Assembly (NCBI GenBank): GCA_905200565.1
Contig: CAJKKX010000120.1
Span: forward strand, 1-6,945
Source: an uncultured Lachnospiraceae bacterium
Lineage (GTDB): Bacteria > Bacillota_A > Clostridia > Lachnospirales > Lachnospiraceae
Direction: 5' to 3'
DNA length: 6,945 bases
Position 1 is the stretch's first letter. The number at the start of each line of letters is the position of its first letter. The position numbers and the translations under genes are program-made. Under the pieces are notes generated by a model. It was not told the origin of the DNA, ran no database searches, and saw nothing but the letters and a program-made list of their open reading frames with translations. Positions 1 through 6,444 of this stretch are shown piece by piece.

Positions 1-86
1 TCCGGCTCCAGGCTCTTCCCGCAGTTCGTACAATACCTCAACCGCTCATTTGAAATCTGCTGCATACAGTGATAACAAAGCTTCAT
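1..86 (-). CDS. Zinc-ribbon protein, N-terminal fragment cut by the window edge
   Basis: Only the first 28 codons are in the window. They begin MKLCYHCMQQ and continue to a second knuckle YCTNCG, giving four cysteines at residues 4, 7, 19 and 22 in a CxxC-x11-CxxC zinc-ribbon pattern. The start is supported by an AGGAG site 9 nt upstream (96-100). The same layout opens both kinases in this window, and the closest match is the degenerate kinase at 488-2743, which also begins MKLC with CxxC spacing. The missing part may therefore be another kinase-like or membrane protein, but zinc ribbons occur on many proteins and the fragment cannot decide this. It lies 45 nt downstream of the XRE regulator gene and is probably co-transcribed with it. 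It is too short to appear in a standard ORF scan. Confidence 0.7.
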   Translation of the reverse strand, partial: MKLCYHCMQQISNERLRYCTNCGKSLEP

Positions 87-95
87 TCGTATCTT

Positions 96-100
96 CTCCT
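96..100 (-). promoter_or_regulatory. Ribosome binding site of the left-edge zinc-ribbon gene
   Basis: AGGAG on the minus strand, inside AAAAGGAGAAG, sits 9 nt before the ATG at 86-84. It supports the reading that a real gene starts here although only 86 nt of it are visible. Confidence 0.7.
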
Positions 101-131
101 TTTCATCCTCTCATCCCATTCCTCTTTCCTT

Positions 132-374
132 TCATTCCCTGCCCAGCAGCTCGGCCACGGATACCCGTAAGACTTCCGAAAAATAGAACAGCTCAAAGTC
201 CGGCACTACACGCTCTCCGGTTTCAATTCTGCTGATGGCTTTCTGGCCGATCAGAAGCCCGGCAAGCTGGAGCTTCCCGGCAAGCTCTTCCTGCGAAAGG
301 CCCAGCTCTTCCCGGCGCTTTCGGATTCGTTTACCGGATACGTTGGCAGAGCCGTTGTATTTATATAGCTTCAT
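132..374 (-). CDS. XRE/Cro-CI family HTH transcriptional regulator
   Basis: An 80-residue, complete, single-domain DNA-binding protein. Residues about 14-76 form the five-helix XRE fold. Helix 1 is around KRIRKRREELG, the turn and helix 2 are in LSQEELAGKLQLAG, the recognition helix is in GQKAISRIETGER, and VPDFELFYFSEVLRVSVAELL forms helices 4-5. The SRIETGER stretch is the typical end of the recognition helix in this family. No ligand, protease or membrane domain is present, so it probably acts as a small dimeric repressor or activator; its target cannot be read from sequence. AAAGGAG lies 6 nt before the ATG. The gene follows the kinase operon after 113 nt and precedes a zinc-ribbon gene by 45 nt. 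An imperfect palindrome at 405-445, just upstream of its start, is a candidate autoregulatory operator (inference). Confidence 0.9.
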   Translation of the reverse strand: MKLYKYNGSANVSGKRIRKRREELGLSQEELAGKLQLAGLLIGQKAISRIETGERVVPDFELFYFSEVLRVSVAELLGRE

Positions 375-404
375 AGGCAGCTCCTTTTCTGATCTGGTAA
401 TGTG

Positions 405-445
405 ACTGGGAAAAATCTTAAGAATCTATTTTTCATAATCCCAGT
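405..445. repeat. Imperfect palindrome upstream of the HTH gene
   Basis: Outer arms ACTGGG (405-410) and CCCAGT (440-445) are perfect inverted copies. Inner arms AAAAAT (411-416) and ATTTTT (428-433) are also inverted copies, with an 11-nt centre and a 6-nt bulge (434-439) on one side. The centre contains the small palindrome CTTAAG (417-422). No T-run follows on either strand that would make it a standard intrinsic terminator. It may be an operator for the adjacent XRE regulator, or a weak RNA hairpin between the kinase operon and the regulator gene. No clear -35/-10 pair was found around it. Confidence 0.4.
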
Positions 446-512
446 TAAGACCGTAGCCATTTCTGTATACGATGTAATCATTTATTACTATTGTATACCC
501 CGTCCCTGGCCA
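426..512 (-). other. Out-of-frame protein-like tail after the pseudokinase gene (possible frameshifted C-terminus)
   Basis: In the -1 frame relative to the kinase-like gene, an open stretch runs across that gene's stop codon (488-490) and ends at TAG (426-428). It ends in the peptide NDYIVYRNGYGLNWDYEK, whose aromatic, alternating composition looks like coding sequence rather than spacer. The two frames could be joined at the G4 run on the minus strand (498-501): one extra G, or a -1 slip there, would read straight from the Gly/Ser/Asp-rich linker into this tail. The open stretch is short, so chance remains a real alternative. It could also be the remnant of a deleted gene. Confidence 0.35.
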
Positions 513-2743
513 TCAGTGTCCGCCTGACCTCCGCCTGATGAACTTATTCCACTTCCACTATTTTCTTTTTGCCCGGCATCTGGTTTCTGTACATATGGTT
601 TTTCCACAATAATGTTCAACTGCACATCGCCTGCATCTAATCTAAACCAATCTGCTGTTTCTCCCGTACGTTCTCCCTGCTCGTCCAGCTTATATGCGAT
701 CACCTTTTGAATTTTCCACTCTGCTTTCGGGTCAGCTACTTCCTCTGAATCAAACGAATACTTCGTAAATCCCATCTGAGACAGCTCGTCTCCAAATTCT
801 TTTCCGGTTTTTCCTGTCCAGTCAAGCACAGTTCCAATCACCTGAATTTTCAGCGGCGTATCTCCCGGATTGCTTTCATCATAGGTTTGCCCCGGAGCTA
901 TGGTCTGCCCCACGATACTTCCTTCCTCATATCCTTTCCCGCTCAGCGTATAATAGCCGTCATCCACCAGATTGCTGCCTTGAAGCGATCTCTTCTCTCC
1001 TGTCTTTTGCCTTTTCGTTTCATTAACACGATGGTAGATAGACTGTTCCGGCACCTTCCCAATCTTTCCATATTCCGCCTGAAAGTCCGGCAGCTTTTTC
1101 CAGTAGAAGAAATCCTTTGCGCAGTAGCGGATTTTTATATCTTCTCCATAGAAAATCTCTTTATTCTGATTTTCCTCATTTTGAAGTACCTCATCTGAAA
1201 TTGTTTCTCCCTGTGTTTCCAAAGACACCAGATTAAAATATCCGCCTTCTTTCTCCTTCTCCGCTATGAAACGGCTTTGGTCTTCAGTATCGATTCCCAG
1301 CTTCTTTGCCAGCTCATAGGCATTTAACCCTTTAATTTCGCTGTAACGAAGCTTTTCCTTGCTGAATACTGTGACGAAAATCGTACCCTTCACGTTTCCT
1401 TCTGCGTCACAGGTAAGCCCTTCTGCTTTCAGCTCCTGTTTTTCCTTTTCCGGGTCGTACAGTACCGTACCCGCTTCTACCGACTGTCTGCACACCGTGC
1501 CACTCTTCTGGTTCCGATCGAAAAGCGTCTCGCTGCTGTCCAGTGTAATCTCCCATCCGGAATGTTCTTCGTTCAGCTTCTGAATATAAGCACGAAGATC
1601 TTCCTCCGACTTTCCGCGAAAATCCTCCATCTGTACGACGTCATGACTCATATCTGAATCATTTCCCCTCTCATGGAGAATGACAAACGCACCTCCGCCC
1701 AGTACCACACAGACAAGCGCCGCCACCAGTACTTTCGCCCAGAGTGGGAATCTCCCGGTCTTATTCTTTTTCTGCTTCACTTTTCTGCGCTTCACATTCG
1801 TACTGCTTAATTCCTTTAAAAATGCTTCCGCCGACGGCGTCCGATCCTTCTGGTAGACATTTAACGCATTCATCAGGGCATTTTCCATATCCTTCGGAAT
1901 CGGGACGCCGAGCTTTGACGGCTCTTTCAGATCATCCGACAGCGCGCGTTCCACGGATTCCTGCGGAACGATGCCGGTCAGCATCCGGTACATCACCGCA
2001 TACACGTCCGTCCACGGCCCCCGCTTTCCCTTACTGCGGTACTGCTCCTCCGGTGCGTAGCCACGCTTCAGGATGATGGACAGGCTCTTGGAATTCGCCG
2101 TCGTCACATAGCGGGTCGCCCCAAAGTCCGTCAGCTTAATGTCACCCGTATCTGTCACCATGATCGTCTCCGGAGAAATATCACAGTGGACAATATCCAT
2201 GTGGTGTACTTTTTCCAGTCCCTTTAGAAGCTCCCGGATAAAGCGCGCCGCTTCCCTGACGCTGTACTTCTTCCCTCCCTCCAGGATTTCTTTTAAGGTC
2301 TTTCCCTCGACATATTCTGAGATCACATATCCCGTTTCATTTTCCGCTATACAGTCATAAACTTTCGCGATTCCCTCCACGCCCTGTAGACGCTGGATAC
2401 GATTCGCCTCGTTCAGAAAATTTGTCAGTCCCTGCTCAAACTGCTCCTGCCCGTCGCCGGAATAGATCGTTACTTCCTTCTCCCCCTCCGACCGGGTGGA
2501 AAAATCGCTGGGAAGATATTCTTTTACGATGACTTTCCGGTTCTTCTCTGCATCCATCCCCAGATAAGAAACCGTGTGCCCGCCATAGCTCAGCACCCGT
2601 CCGACAATATATTTTCCTCCGACGACGGTTCCCGGATCGAGATAATAAGCTTCCTGCCGCAGCTCCATCTCATTAAAACCGCAATAAGGACAGGTGGAAA
2701 GATGATCTTCTATCTGCTCCATACAGCCCATACATAATTTCAT
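488..2743 (-). CDS. Membrane-anchored Ser/Thr kinase homologue, probable pseudokinase, with zinc ribbon and PASTA-like ectodomain
   Basis: A 751-residue single-pass membrane protein. Residues 1-22 form a zinc ribbon (C4, C7, C18, C21). The kinase-like domain spans about 40-313, a membrane helix about 332-356, and the outside part holds roughly four PASTA-like units (about 370-461, 464-540, 548-637, 638-715) before a Gly/Ser-rich tail. The conserved lysine (K74), αC glutamate, DFG (206-208) and APE (230-232) are present. However, the glycine loop reads SYGGHT instead of GxGxxG, HRD reads HCD (186-188), and the metal-binding asparagine is T193. After TDVYAV, three residues of helix F seem missing compared with TDVYAVGAILYQ in the neighbouring kinase. 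It is therefore probably catalytically weak or dead and may act as a partner or scaffold. The start at 2743 is preferred because GAAAGG lies 11 nt away; the ATG at 2752 is only 2 nt from it. The end may be frameshifted (see 426-512). Confidence 0.88.
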   Translation of the reverse strand: MKLCMGCMEQIEDHLSTCPYCGFNEMELRQEAYYLDPGTVVGGKYIVGRVLSYGGHTVSYLGMDAEKNRKVIVKEYLPSDFSTRSEGEKEVTIYSGDGQEQFEQGLTNFLNEANRIQRLQGVEGIAKVYDCIAENETGYVISEYVEGKTLKEILEGGKKYSVREAARFIRELLKGLEKVHHMDIVHCDISPETIMVTDTGDIKLTDFGATRYVTTANSKSLSIILKRGYAPEEQYRSKGKRGPWTDVYAVMYRMLTGIVPQESVERALSDDLKEPSKLGVPIPKDMENALMNALNVYQKDRTPSAEAFLKELSSTNVKRRKVKQKKNKTGRFPLWAKVLVAALVCVVLGGGAFVILHERGNDSDMSHDVVQMEDFRGKSEEDLRAYIQKLNEEHSGWEITLDSSETLFDRNQKSGTVCRQSVEAGTVLYDPEKEKQELKAEGLTCDAEGNVKGTIFVTVFSKEKLRYSEIKGLNAYELAKKLGIDTEDQSRFIAEKEKEGGYFNLVSLETQGETISDEVLQNEENQNKEIFYGEDIKIRYCAKDFFYWKKLPDFQAEYGKIGKVPEQSIYHRVNETKRQKTGEKRSLQGSNLVDDGYYTLSGKGYEEGSIVGQTIAPGQTYDESNPGDTPLKIQVIGTVLDWTGKTGKEFGDELSQMGFTKYSFDSEEVADPKAEWKIQKVIAYKLDEQGERTGETADWFRLDAGDVQLNIIVEKPYVQKPDAGQKENSGSGISSSGGGQADTDGQGRGIQ

Positions 2744-2754
2744 ATCCGTCATAA

Positions 2755-2760
2755 CCTTTC
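2755..2760 (-). promoter_or_regulatory. Ribosome binding site that decides the pseudokinase start
   Basis: GAAAGG on the minus strand is the only Shine-Dalgarno-like run in the 26-35 nt gap. It is 2 nt from the ATG at 2752, too close for normal initiation, and 11 nt from the ATG at 2743. The latter gives an MKLC start like that of the left-edge zinc-ribbon gene. The site is weaker than those of the other genes in the operon. Confidence 0.5.
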
Positions 2761-2778
2761 TGTAATATAATCTACTGC

Positions 2779-4071
2779 TTACTTAACTTTATTAATTCGC
2801 TGCACAAATTTCTCTGAAACATTCTTTCCGTAATAAGCAGTAATCTCAAACTCCGCCTTGTTTCCTAATTTTTTAATTGTCGCATCACTCAAATTGATAT
2901 AACTCATGCCGTCACTCTTGGGTTTGCTAACATATGTATCAAATTCATGATTCAGCGACTGCATTTTCTTGATGCGGACTTGTATTTTGGTTGCTCCCTT
3001 AATATCATATTTAAATCTATATCGGTATCCGCTTACATTTCCTACCCTGATACTCTCTTTGCTTATGGCCACCTTCGGTTTTGGAATCTGAATTTTGGTC
3101 GTTACTGTGTATGTCTTTTTATCTATTGCTACTTTGATTTTTAAAGATTTGACTGACTGACAAACTTTTACAAAATGTTTTTTCTTTACACTAATTTTTC
3201 CTTTCTTACTGATTACAAAATACTTTTTATATTTCTTGTCGAGAGTAAATTTGCAGTCTGAAACGTCGCTGATAACCTTTTGAGCCTTCGCCAAATTAAA
3301 AGTAATATTCTTTGCCGGAATCACACTGACATTTTTTGTGGCTCCGCATTTTCCACAATGTATGCTCTGTTTTCCTTCTTTATTTTTCTTAGGTTTTATA
3401 TCCACCGTTGGCTTGTCATTCCATTTGTGGCCTGTTGCTGAAATACTTACTTCTTTATTTTTTGTATATAATTTTTTCTTAAACTCTGCCTTCGCTGTAT
3501 AGGTTTCGTTCCCGGCTTCTGTACATGTTGCATCTTTCGTACTCTTTGTTACCTCCGCTTCCACTTCCTTCATGTGTCCATCTGTTCCCTCGGCACACTT
3601 GCTACATGTGAATTTGGCTTTTGCGCTGTAACCTCCTTTTCCATCTTCTTCCCAGACCCATTCAGGCTCTCCATATTTATGACCTTTAGGAAGAATACTT
3701 ACTGTTTTCTCTCCTGTATATTTTTTACCTTGAAACTCTGCCTCCGCTGTATAGATTTCTTCCCCGGCTTCTGTACATGTCGCATCTGTTGTACTCTTGG
3801 TTACCTTCGCTTCCACTTCTTCCATGTGCCCCTCTGTTCCCTCGGCACACTTACTACATGTAAATTGGGCTTTTGCGCTGTACCCGCCTTCTCCGTTTGC
3901 TTCCCAGACCCATTTGAAATATCCATATTCATGATTACACGTTGCCTTTTCTGTATCCTCACTTCCCCGTGTCGTCCCTTCCCCCTCTGCCCTCACCGCT
4001 GGCATCGGCAGCACAGACGCCGCCATCGTCAGGCACAGGAAATAAGCCATCAGTTTTTTTCTTACTTTCAT
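2779..4071 (-). CDS. Secreted protein with two CxxC repeats and C-terminal Ig-like domains
   Basis: A 430-residue exported protein. Residues 1-28 are a signal peptide: basic MKVRKK, a hydrophobic core, then cleavage probably after AVRA. Two tandem repeats with an exact 84-residue period follow (46-129 and 130-213). Each has a WVW segment, GGYSAKA, FTCSKCAEG and DATCTEAG. A shortened third unit (about 214-253) keeps GHKW and CGKCG. Residues about 254-332 resemble a lysine-rich bacterial Ig-like domain (KKYFVISKKGKISVKKK), and about 333-430 look like a second β-sandwich. There is no LPxTG motif or membrane anchor, so the protein is probably released or held non-covalently. The chosen start has AGGAG 10 nt upstream, 25 nt after the preceding kinase gene. 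An upstream in-frame ATG at 4209 would add 46 basic residues and bury the signal peptide. No specific function is recognised; its place between two receptor kinases suggests a linked envelope role (inference). Confidence 0.85.
   Translation of the reverse strand: MKVRKKLMAYFLCLTMAASVLPMPAVRAEGEGTTRGSEDTEKATCNHEYGYFKWVWEANGEGGYSAKAQFTCSKCAEGTEGHMEEVEAKVTKSTTDATCTEAGEEIYTAEAEFQGKKYTGEKTVSILPKGHKYGEPEWVWEEDGKGGYSAKAKFTCSKCAEGTDGHMKEVEAEVTKSTKDATCTEAGNETYTAKAEFKKKLYTKNKEVSISATGHKWNDKPTVDIKPKKNKEGKQSIHCGKCGATKNVSVIPAKNITFNLAKAQKVISDVSDCKFTLDKKYKKYFVISKKGKISVKKKHFVKVCQSVKSLKIKVAIDKKTYTVTTKIQIPKPKVAISKESIRVGNVSGYRYRFKYDIKGATKIQVRIKKMQSLNHEFDTYVSKPKSDGMSYINLSDATIKKLGNKAEFEITAYYGKNVSEKFVQRINKVK
3313..3432 (-). 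repeat. Truncated third copy of the 84-residue repeat
   Basis: After two full units the coding sequence continues with GHKW, in register with GHKY of unit 2 and exactly 84 residues later. It then reaches a CGKCG knuckle corresponding to the CxxC of the full units. The DATCTEAG half is absent, so this is a shortened or diverged unit leading into the Ig-like part. Confidence 0.6.
3433..3684 (-). repeat. Tandem 252-nt coding repeat, unit 2
   Basis: Encodes residues 130-213 of the secreted protein. By hand alignment, bases 3541-3661 match 3793-3913 at an offset of exactly 252 with about 16 mismatches. The unit carries CxxC (C156, C159) and a third cysteine (C183) in the ATCTEAG motif. Confidence 0.85.
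3685..3936 (-). repeat. Tandem 252-nt coding repeat, unit 1
   Basis: Encodes residues 46-129 of the secreted protein and is the first of two full units. Cysteines C72, C75 and C99 align with C156, C159 and C183 of unit 2. High nucleotide similarity between units points to a fairly recent duplication or ongoing recombination between them. Confidence 0.85.
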
Positions 4072-4081
4072 CTTCGTTTCT

Positions 4082-4086
4082 CTCCT
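4082..4086 (-). promoter_or_regulatory. Ribosome binding site that decides the start of the secreted protein
   Basis: AGGAG within AAAAAGGAGAG on the minus strand lies 10 nt before the ATG at 4071-4069. That ATG is followed at once by a classic signal peptide. The site falls in the 25-nt gap after the upstream kinase stop, and it rules against the longer start at 4209 inside that kinase gene. Confidence 0.75.
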
Positions 4087-4096
4087 TTTTCTCTTT

Positions 4097-6430
4097 TTAC
4101 TCCGATACATACCCCTCGCAATATCTTTGCAGTTCCTCTTCCGTTTCCTTTTTCCCCAGTCCCGCCGCAAAGCGCTGCGCCACCCGGCTTTCGCTTCCCG
4201 CCAGCACACACTCGCTGCGCGCGTCCACCAGACGGAAGAATCCCCCGTAGCGTGCGTTATAAGCCGGAAATTCCTCGAACTTGCTTTTCAGAATCGGATA
4301 CGTGGTCTGTCCCCGCGTGTTTTTCTTCGCCTGCCCGTCCCCGGTCATCATGACCCAGAGAAGCCGCATACATGCCGTCTGCTGGTCTTTGCTGGATTCC
4401 TTCAGGATGGCGTAGCGCTCGGAGAAGTCCACCAGCATTTTTCCGTCCTGGGTAATCACATAAGTTTTATACCCGGCCAGAGGGTTCGCCTCTTTTACAT
4501 CCGCTTTTTCCGCCTCATCCATCACGGCACGGTACGCCACGCCGCTCACGATATTCCCGCTGTAGATTTTACAATCCTTCTGTGCCCGATTGATCTGGTA
4601 CTTCCTCGTTTTATCCTTCTTCCGCTCGGATGCCTTCTTCTGGAACCCCTGAATATGGGCGAGGTTCTCCAGAAGCTGCTGTTCCGGAAGCGTCCCTTTC
4701 TGTACGACCTTTCCCCAGACGTCATAGTCCATCAGCAGCAGGGTATCCGCCAGTGATTCTTTCCGGAAAAAGGCCAGCCCTGGATTCAGCTTGCCGTCAT
4801 CTGTGAGATACTCTTTATCTCCGAAAAGCTCGGACAGCTCGATGGTATCCGCCTGATTTTCCTGAAATTCAGAAGTGTCCAGCGTATTATCCTTGTGATA
4901 GTCAATCTGGCACGCATACAGAAGAAGCGTGTCCAGCCCGGTCGGTATCTCCTCCAGACTGCCATACTTCTTTTCGAACTCGGACAGGTACAGATACTTT
5001 TCCATATCCAGGGACGCATAGACGTTCTCCTTTAGGGAAACCAGACGGTAATCCTCCAGATTCGACACGTGGTCGGTCAGGAACATATTCGGAGCGGAAA
5101 TGCTGTCGTCGTTCTGCGCTTCTTCCAAAGCCTCTTCCATGTTTTCCTGTACTTCCACTTTTACGGAGACCTGTTCATTCTCCTCCTGCATTTTCCTTAT
5201 TTTTTCATCTTCCTCTTTTCTCTCTCCCTCTTTGAACCCACTCTCCACCAGCTCCTCGATCTGTGACTTCTGATCCTCGTTTTCCACCCATACCGTAATC
5301 TCCGTTCCCGGCTTTACCGTACCGTCAAAGATCTGGTTCTGCGGTTTGAGTACGGTGGAATACAGAGCGACTCCCACGACTGCTGCCAGCGCCGCCGTGA
5401 CCGACAGGCTGATCGTCCAGTTTCTCGTCCTTCTTCTTTTCTTGATCTTCTCCTTCGGATACTCGGCGATCCTCTTATTCAGCAGGGCGTCCTGAAACTG
5501 CTGGATTCCCTGAAACCTTAGCTCCGGGCGCACGCCAAGCGCTTCCATGACCGCCCGGTCCATATTTGCGCTGATCTTCACGCCCAGCTCGCGGGGCGAT
5601 TTCAGCTCGTCTTTTAATTCCCGCTCGGTCGACTCGATGGGCTTTACGCCTGTGAGCATCTGATAGAGGATAGCTCCTACTGCATAGACGTCCGTGTAGA
5701 ATCCCTGTTTACTTTTATTCCGGTACTGCTCCAGCGGGGAATATCCTACCTTAATGACTGGCTCCGCCGCCATGCCTTCCTTGCTGGTAGTGAGCTGTGC
5801 CGCGCCGAAGTCGAAGACTTTGATTTCATTTTCATTGGCAATGAAAATATTGTCGGGGCTGATGTCCCGGTGGATGATGCCTTTGCTGTGGATTTTTTTC
5901 ACTGCCTCGATAATGGGCAGAATGATACGCATGGCGGCCTCCGGCTGGATGACCCCCTGCTTGTCCAGATAATCCTTTAACAGCACGCCGTCGATATATT
6001 CCATAATGATGTAGGCGGTGCCGTTTTCTTCGAAAAAGTCAAAGACGTTCACGATGTCCTTTGCCTTCCCGAACTGCGCCACGCTCTGCGCTTCCATCAG
6101 AAAACGCTCCAGACGTTCCCGGTACTGCCCTTCCTTATCACCGGAGAGCAGCCCTACCCGCCGCTCTCCCGGCGCACGGTTTACCAGCCCCGCCGGGTAG
6201 AACTCTTTCGCCGCCACCGTCACGCCGAGCGTGGTGTCAAAGCACTTATAGGTGATTCCAAAACCGCCTGCGCCGATGACCGTCCCCACGATGAAGCGGT
6301 TTCCCAGAAGGGTGCCCGGCGTCAGATAATGCGGCTGTTTCGGCGGCGTCCCCTCCACATATCCGCAGAACGGGCATACCTCATACTGCCCTTTTACGCT
6401 AAAACAATTCATGCACAATTCACTGGCCAT
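4097..6430 (-). CDS. Transmembrane Ser/Thr protein kinase with zinc ribbon and solute-binding-protein-like ectodomain
   Basis: A 777-residue receptor-type kinase. Residues 6-22 form a zinc ribbon (C6, C9, C19, C22). The PknB-like catalytic domain spans about 45-320 with all key motifs: glycine loop GAGGFG (53-58), K75, αC E113, HRD 187-189 with N194, DFG 207-209, SPLEQ (231-235) and D247 of helix F. A basic KKRRRTR stretch precedes one membrane helix (about 337-361). The outside part (about 370-777) is not PASTA. It begins GTEITVWVENED, has an acidic helical insert (about 396-440), then PNMFLTDH, IPTGLDTLLLYACQ, GKMLVDFSERYAI and a VMMTGDGQ helix. This order resembles family-1 ABC solute-binding proteins. 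It is probably active at the inner face of the membrane and senses an external ligand (inference). AGGAG lies 9 nt before the ATG, 14 nt after the FHA gene. Confidence 0.92.
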   Translation of the reverse strand: MASELCMNCFSVKGQYEVCPFCGYVEGTPPKQPHYLTPGTLLGNRFIVGTVIGAGGFGITYKCFDTTLGVTVAAKEFYPAGLVNRAPGERRVGLLSGDKEGQYRERLERFLMEAQSVAQFGKAKDIVNVFDFFEENGTAYIIMEYIDGVLLKDYLDKQGVIQPEAAMRIILPIIEAVKKIHSKGIIHRDISPDNIFIANENEIKVFDFGAAQLTTSKEGMAAEPVIKVGYSPLEQYRNKSKQGFYTDVYAVGAILYQMLTGVKPIESTERELKDELKSPRELGVKISANMDRAVMEALGVRPELRFQGIQQFQDALLNKRIAEYPKEKIKKRRRTRNWTISLSVTAALAAVVGVALYSTVLKPQNQIFDGTVKPGTEITVWVENEDQKSQIEELVESGFKEGERKEEDEKIRKMQEENEQVSVKVEVQENMEEALEEAQNDDSISAPNMFLTDHVSNLEDYRLVSLKENVYASLDMEKYLYLSEFEKKYGSLEEIPTGLDTLLLYACQIDYHKDNTLDTSEFQENQADTIELSELFGDKEYLTDDGKLNPGLAFFRKESLADTLLLMDYDVWGKVVQKGTLPEQQLLENLAHIQGFQKKASERKKDKTRKYQINRAQKDCKIYSGNIVSGVAYRAVMDEAEKADVKEANPLAGYKTYVITQDGKMLVDFSERYAILKESSKDQQTACMRLLWVMMTGDGQAKKNTRGQTTYPILKSKFEEFPAYNARYGGFFRLVDARSECVLAGSESRVAQRFAAGLGKKETEEELQRYCEGYVSE

Positions 6431-6439
6431 AATTATCTA

Positions 6440-6444
6440 CTCCT
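6440..6444 (-). promoter_or_regulatory. Ribosome binding site of the active kinase, abutting the FHA stop codon
   Basis: AGGAG begins directly after the TAA of the FHA gene (6447-6445) and is 9 nt from the kinase ATG. Stop codon, ribosome site and next start are packed into about 20 nt, which suggests translational coupling of FHA reader and kinase. Confidence 0.7.

Noticed and set aside
405..445. Intrinsic terminator of the kinase operon
   Set aside because: The stem is bulged, the loop is large and AT-rich, and there is no T-run after the right arm on the minus strand.
371..481. Minus-strand open frame of 36 codons whose TGA overlaps the regulator's ATG
   Set aside because: No ribosome binding site precedes it and the product has no recognisable features. 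The other frame across the same bases (ending at 426) looks more protein-like.
4072..4209. N-terminal extension of the secreted protein to the ATG at 4209
   Set aside because: It would overlap the upstream kinase gene by 113 nt, adds 46 Arg/Lys-rich residues before a clear signal peptide, and the AGGAG at 4082-4086 fits the ATG at 4071.
3574..4353. Long plus-strand open frame of 259 codons opposite the secreted protein and kinase genes
   Set aside because: It is antisense to two well-supported genes. Its length comes from the repeats read in reverse, and the product is Phe/Cys/Pro-rich without a recognisable domain or ribosome site.
4127..4756. Plus-strand open frame of 209 codons
   Set aside because: It lies wholly opposite the C-terminal part of the active kinase gene, has no family resemblance, and no convincing ribosome site was seen.
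4786..5019. Minus-strand open frame of 77 codons inside the kinase gene
   Set aside because: It is a shifted-frame shadow of the solute-binding-like ectodomain, with odd Trp/Arg/Ser composition and no independent evidence.
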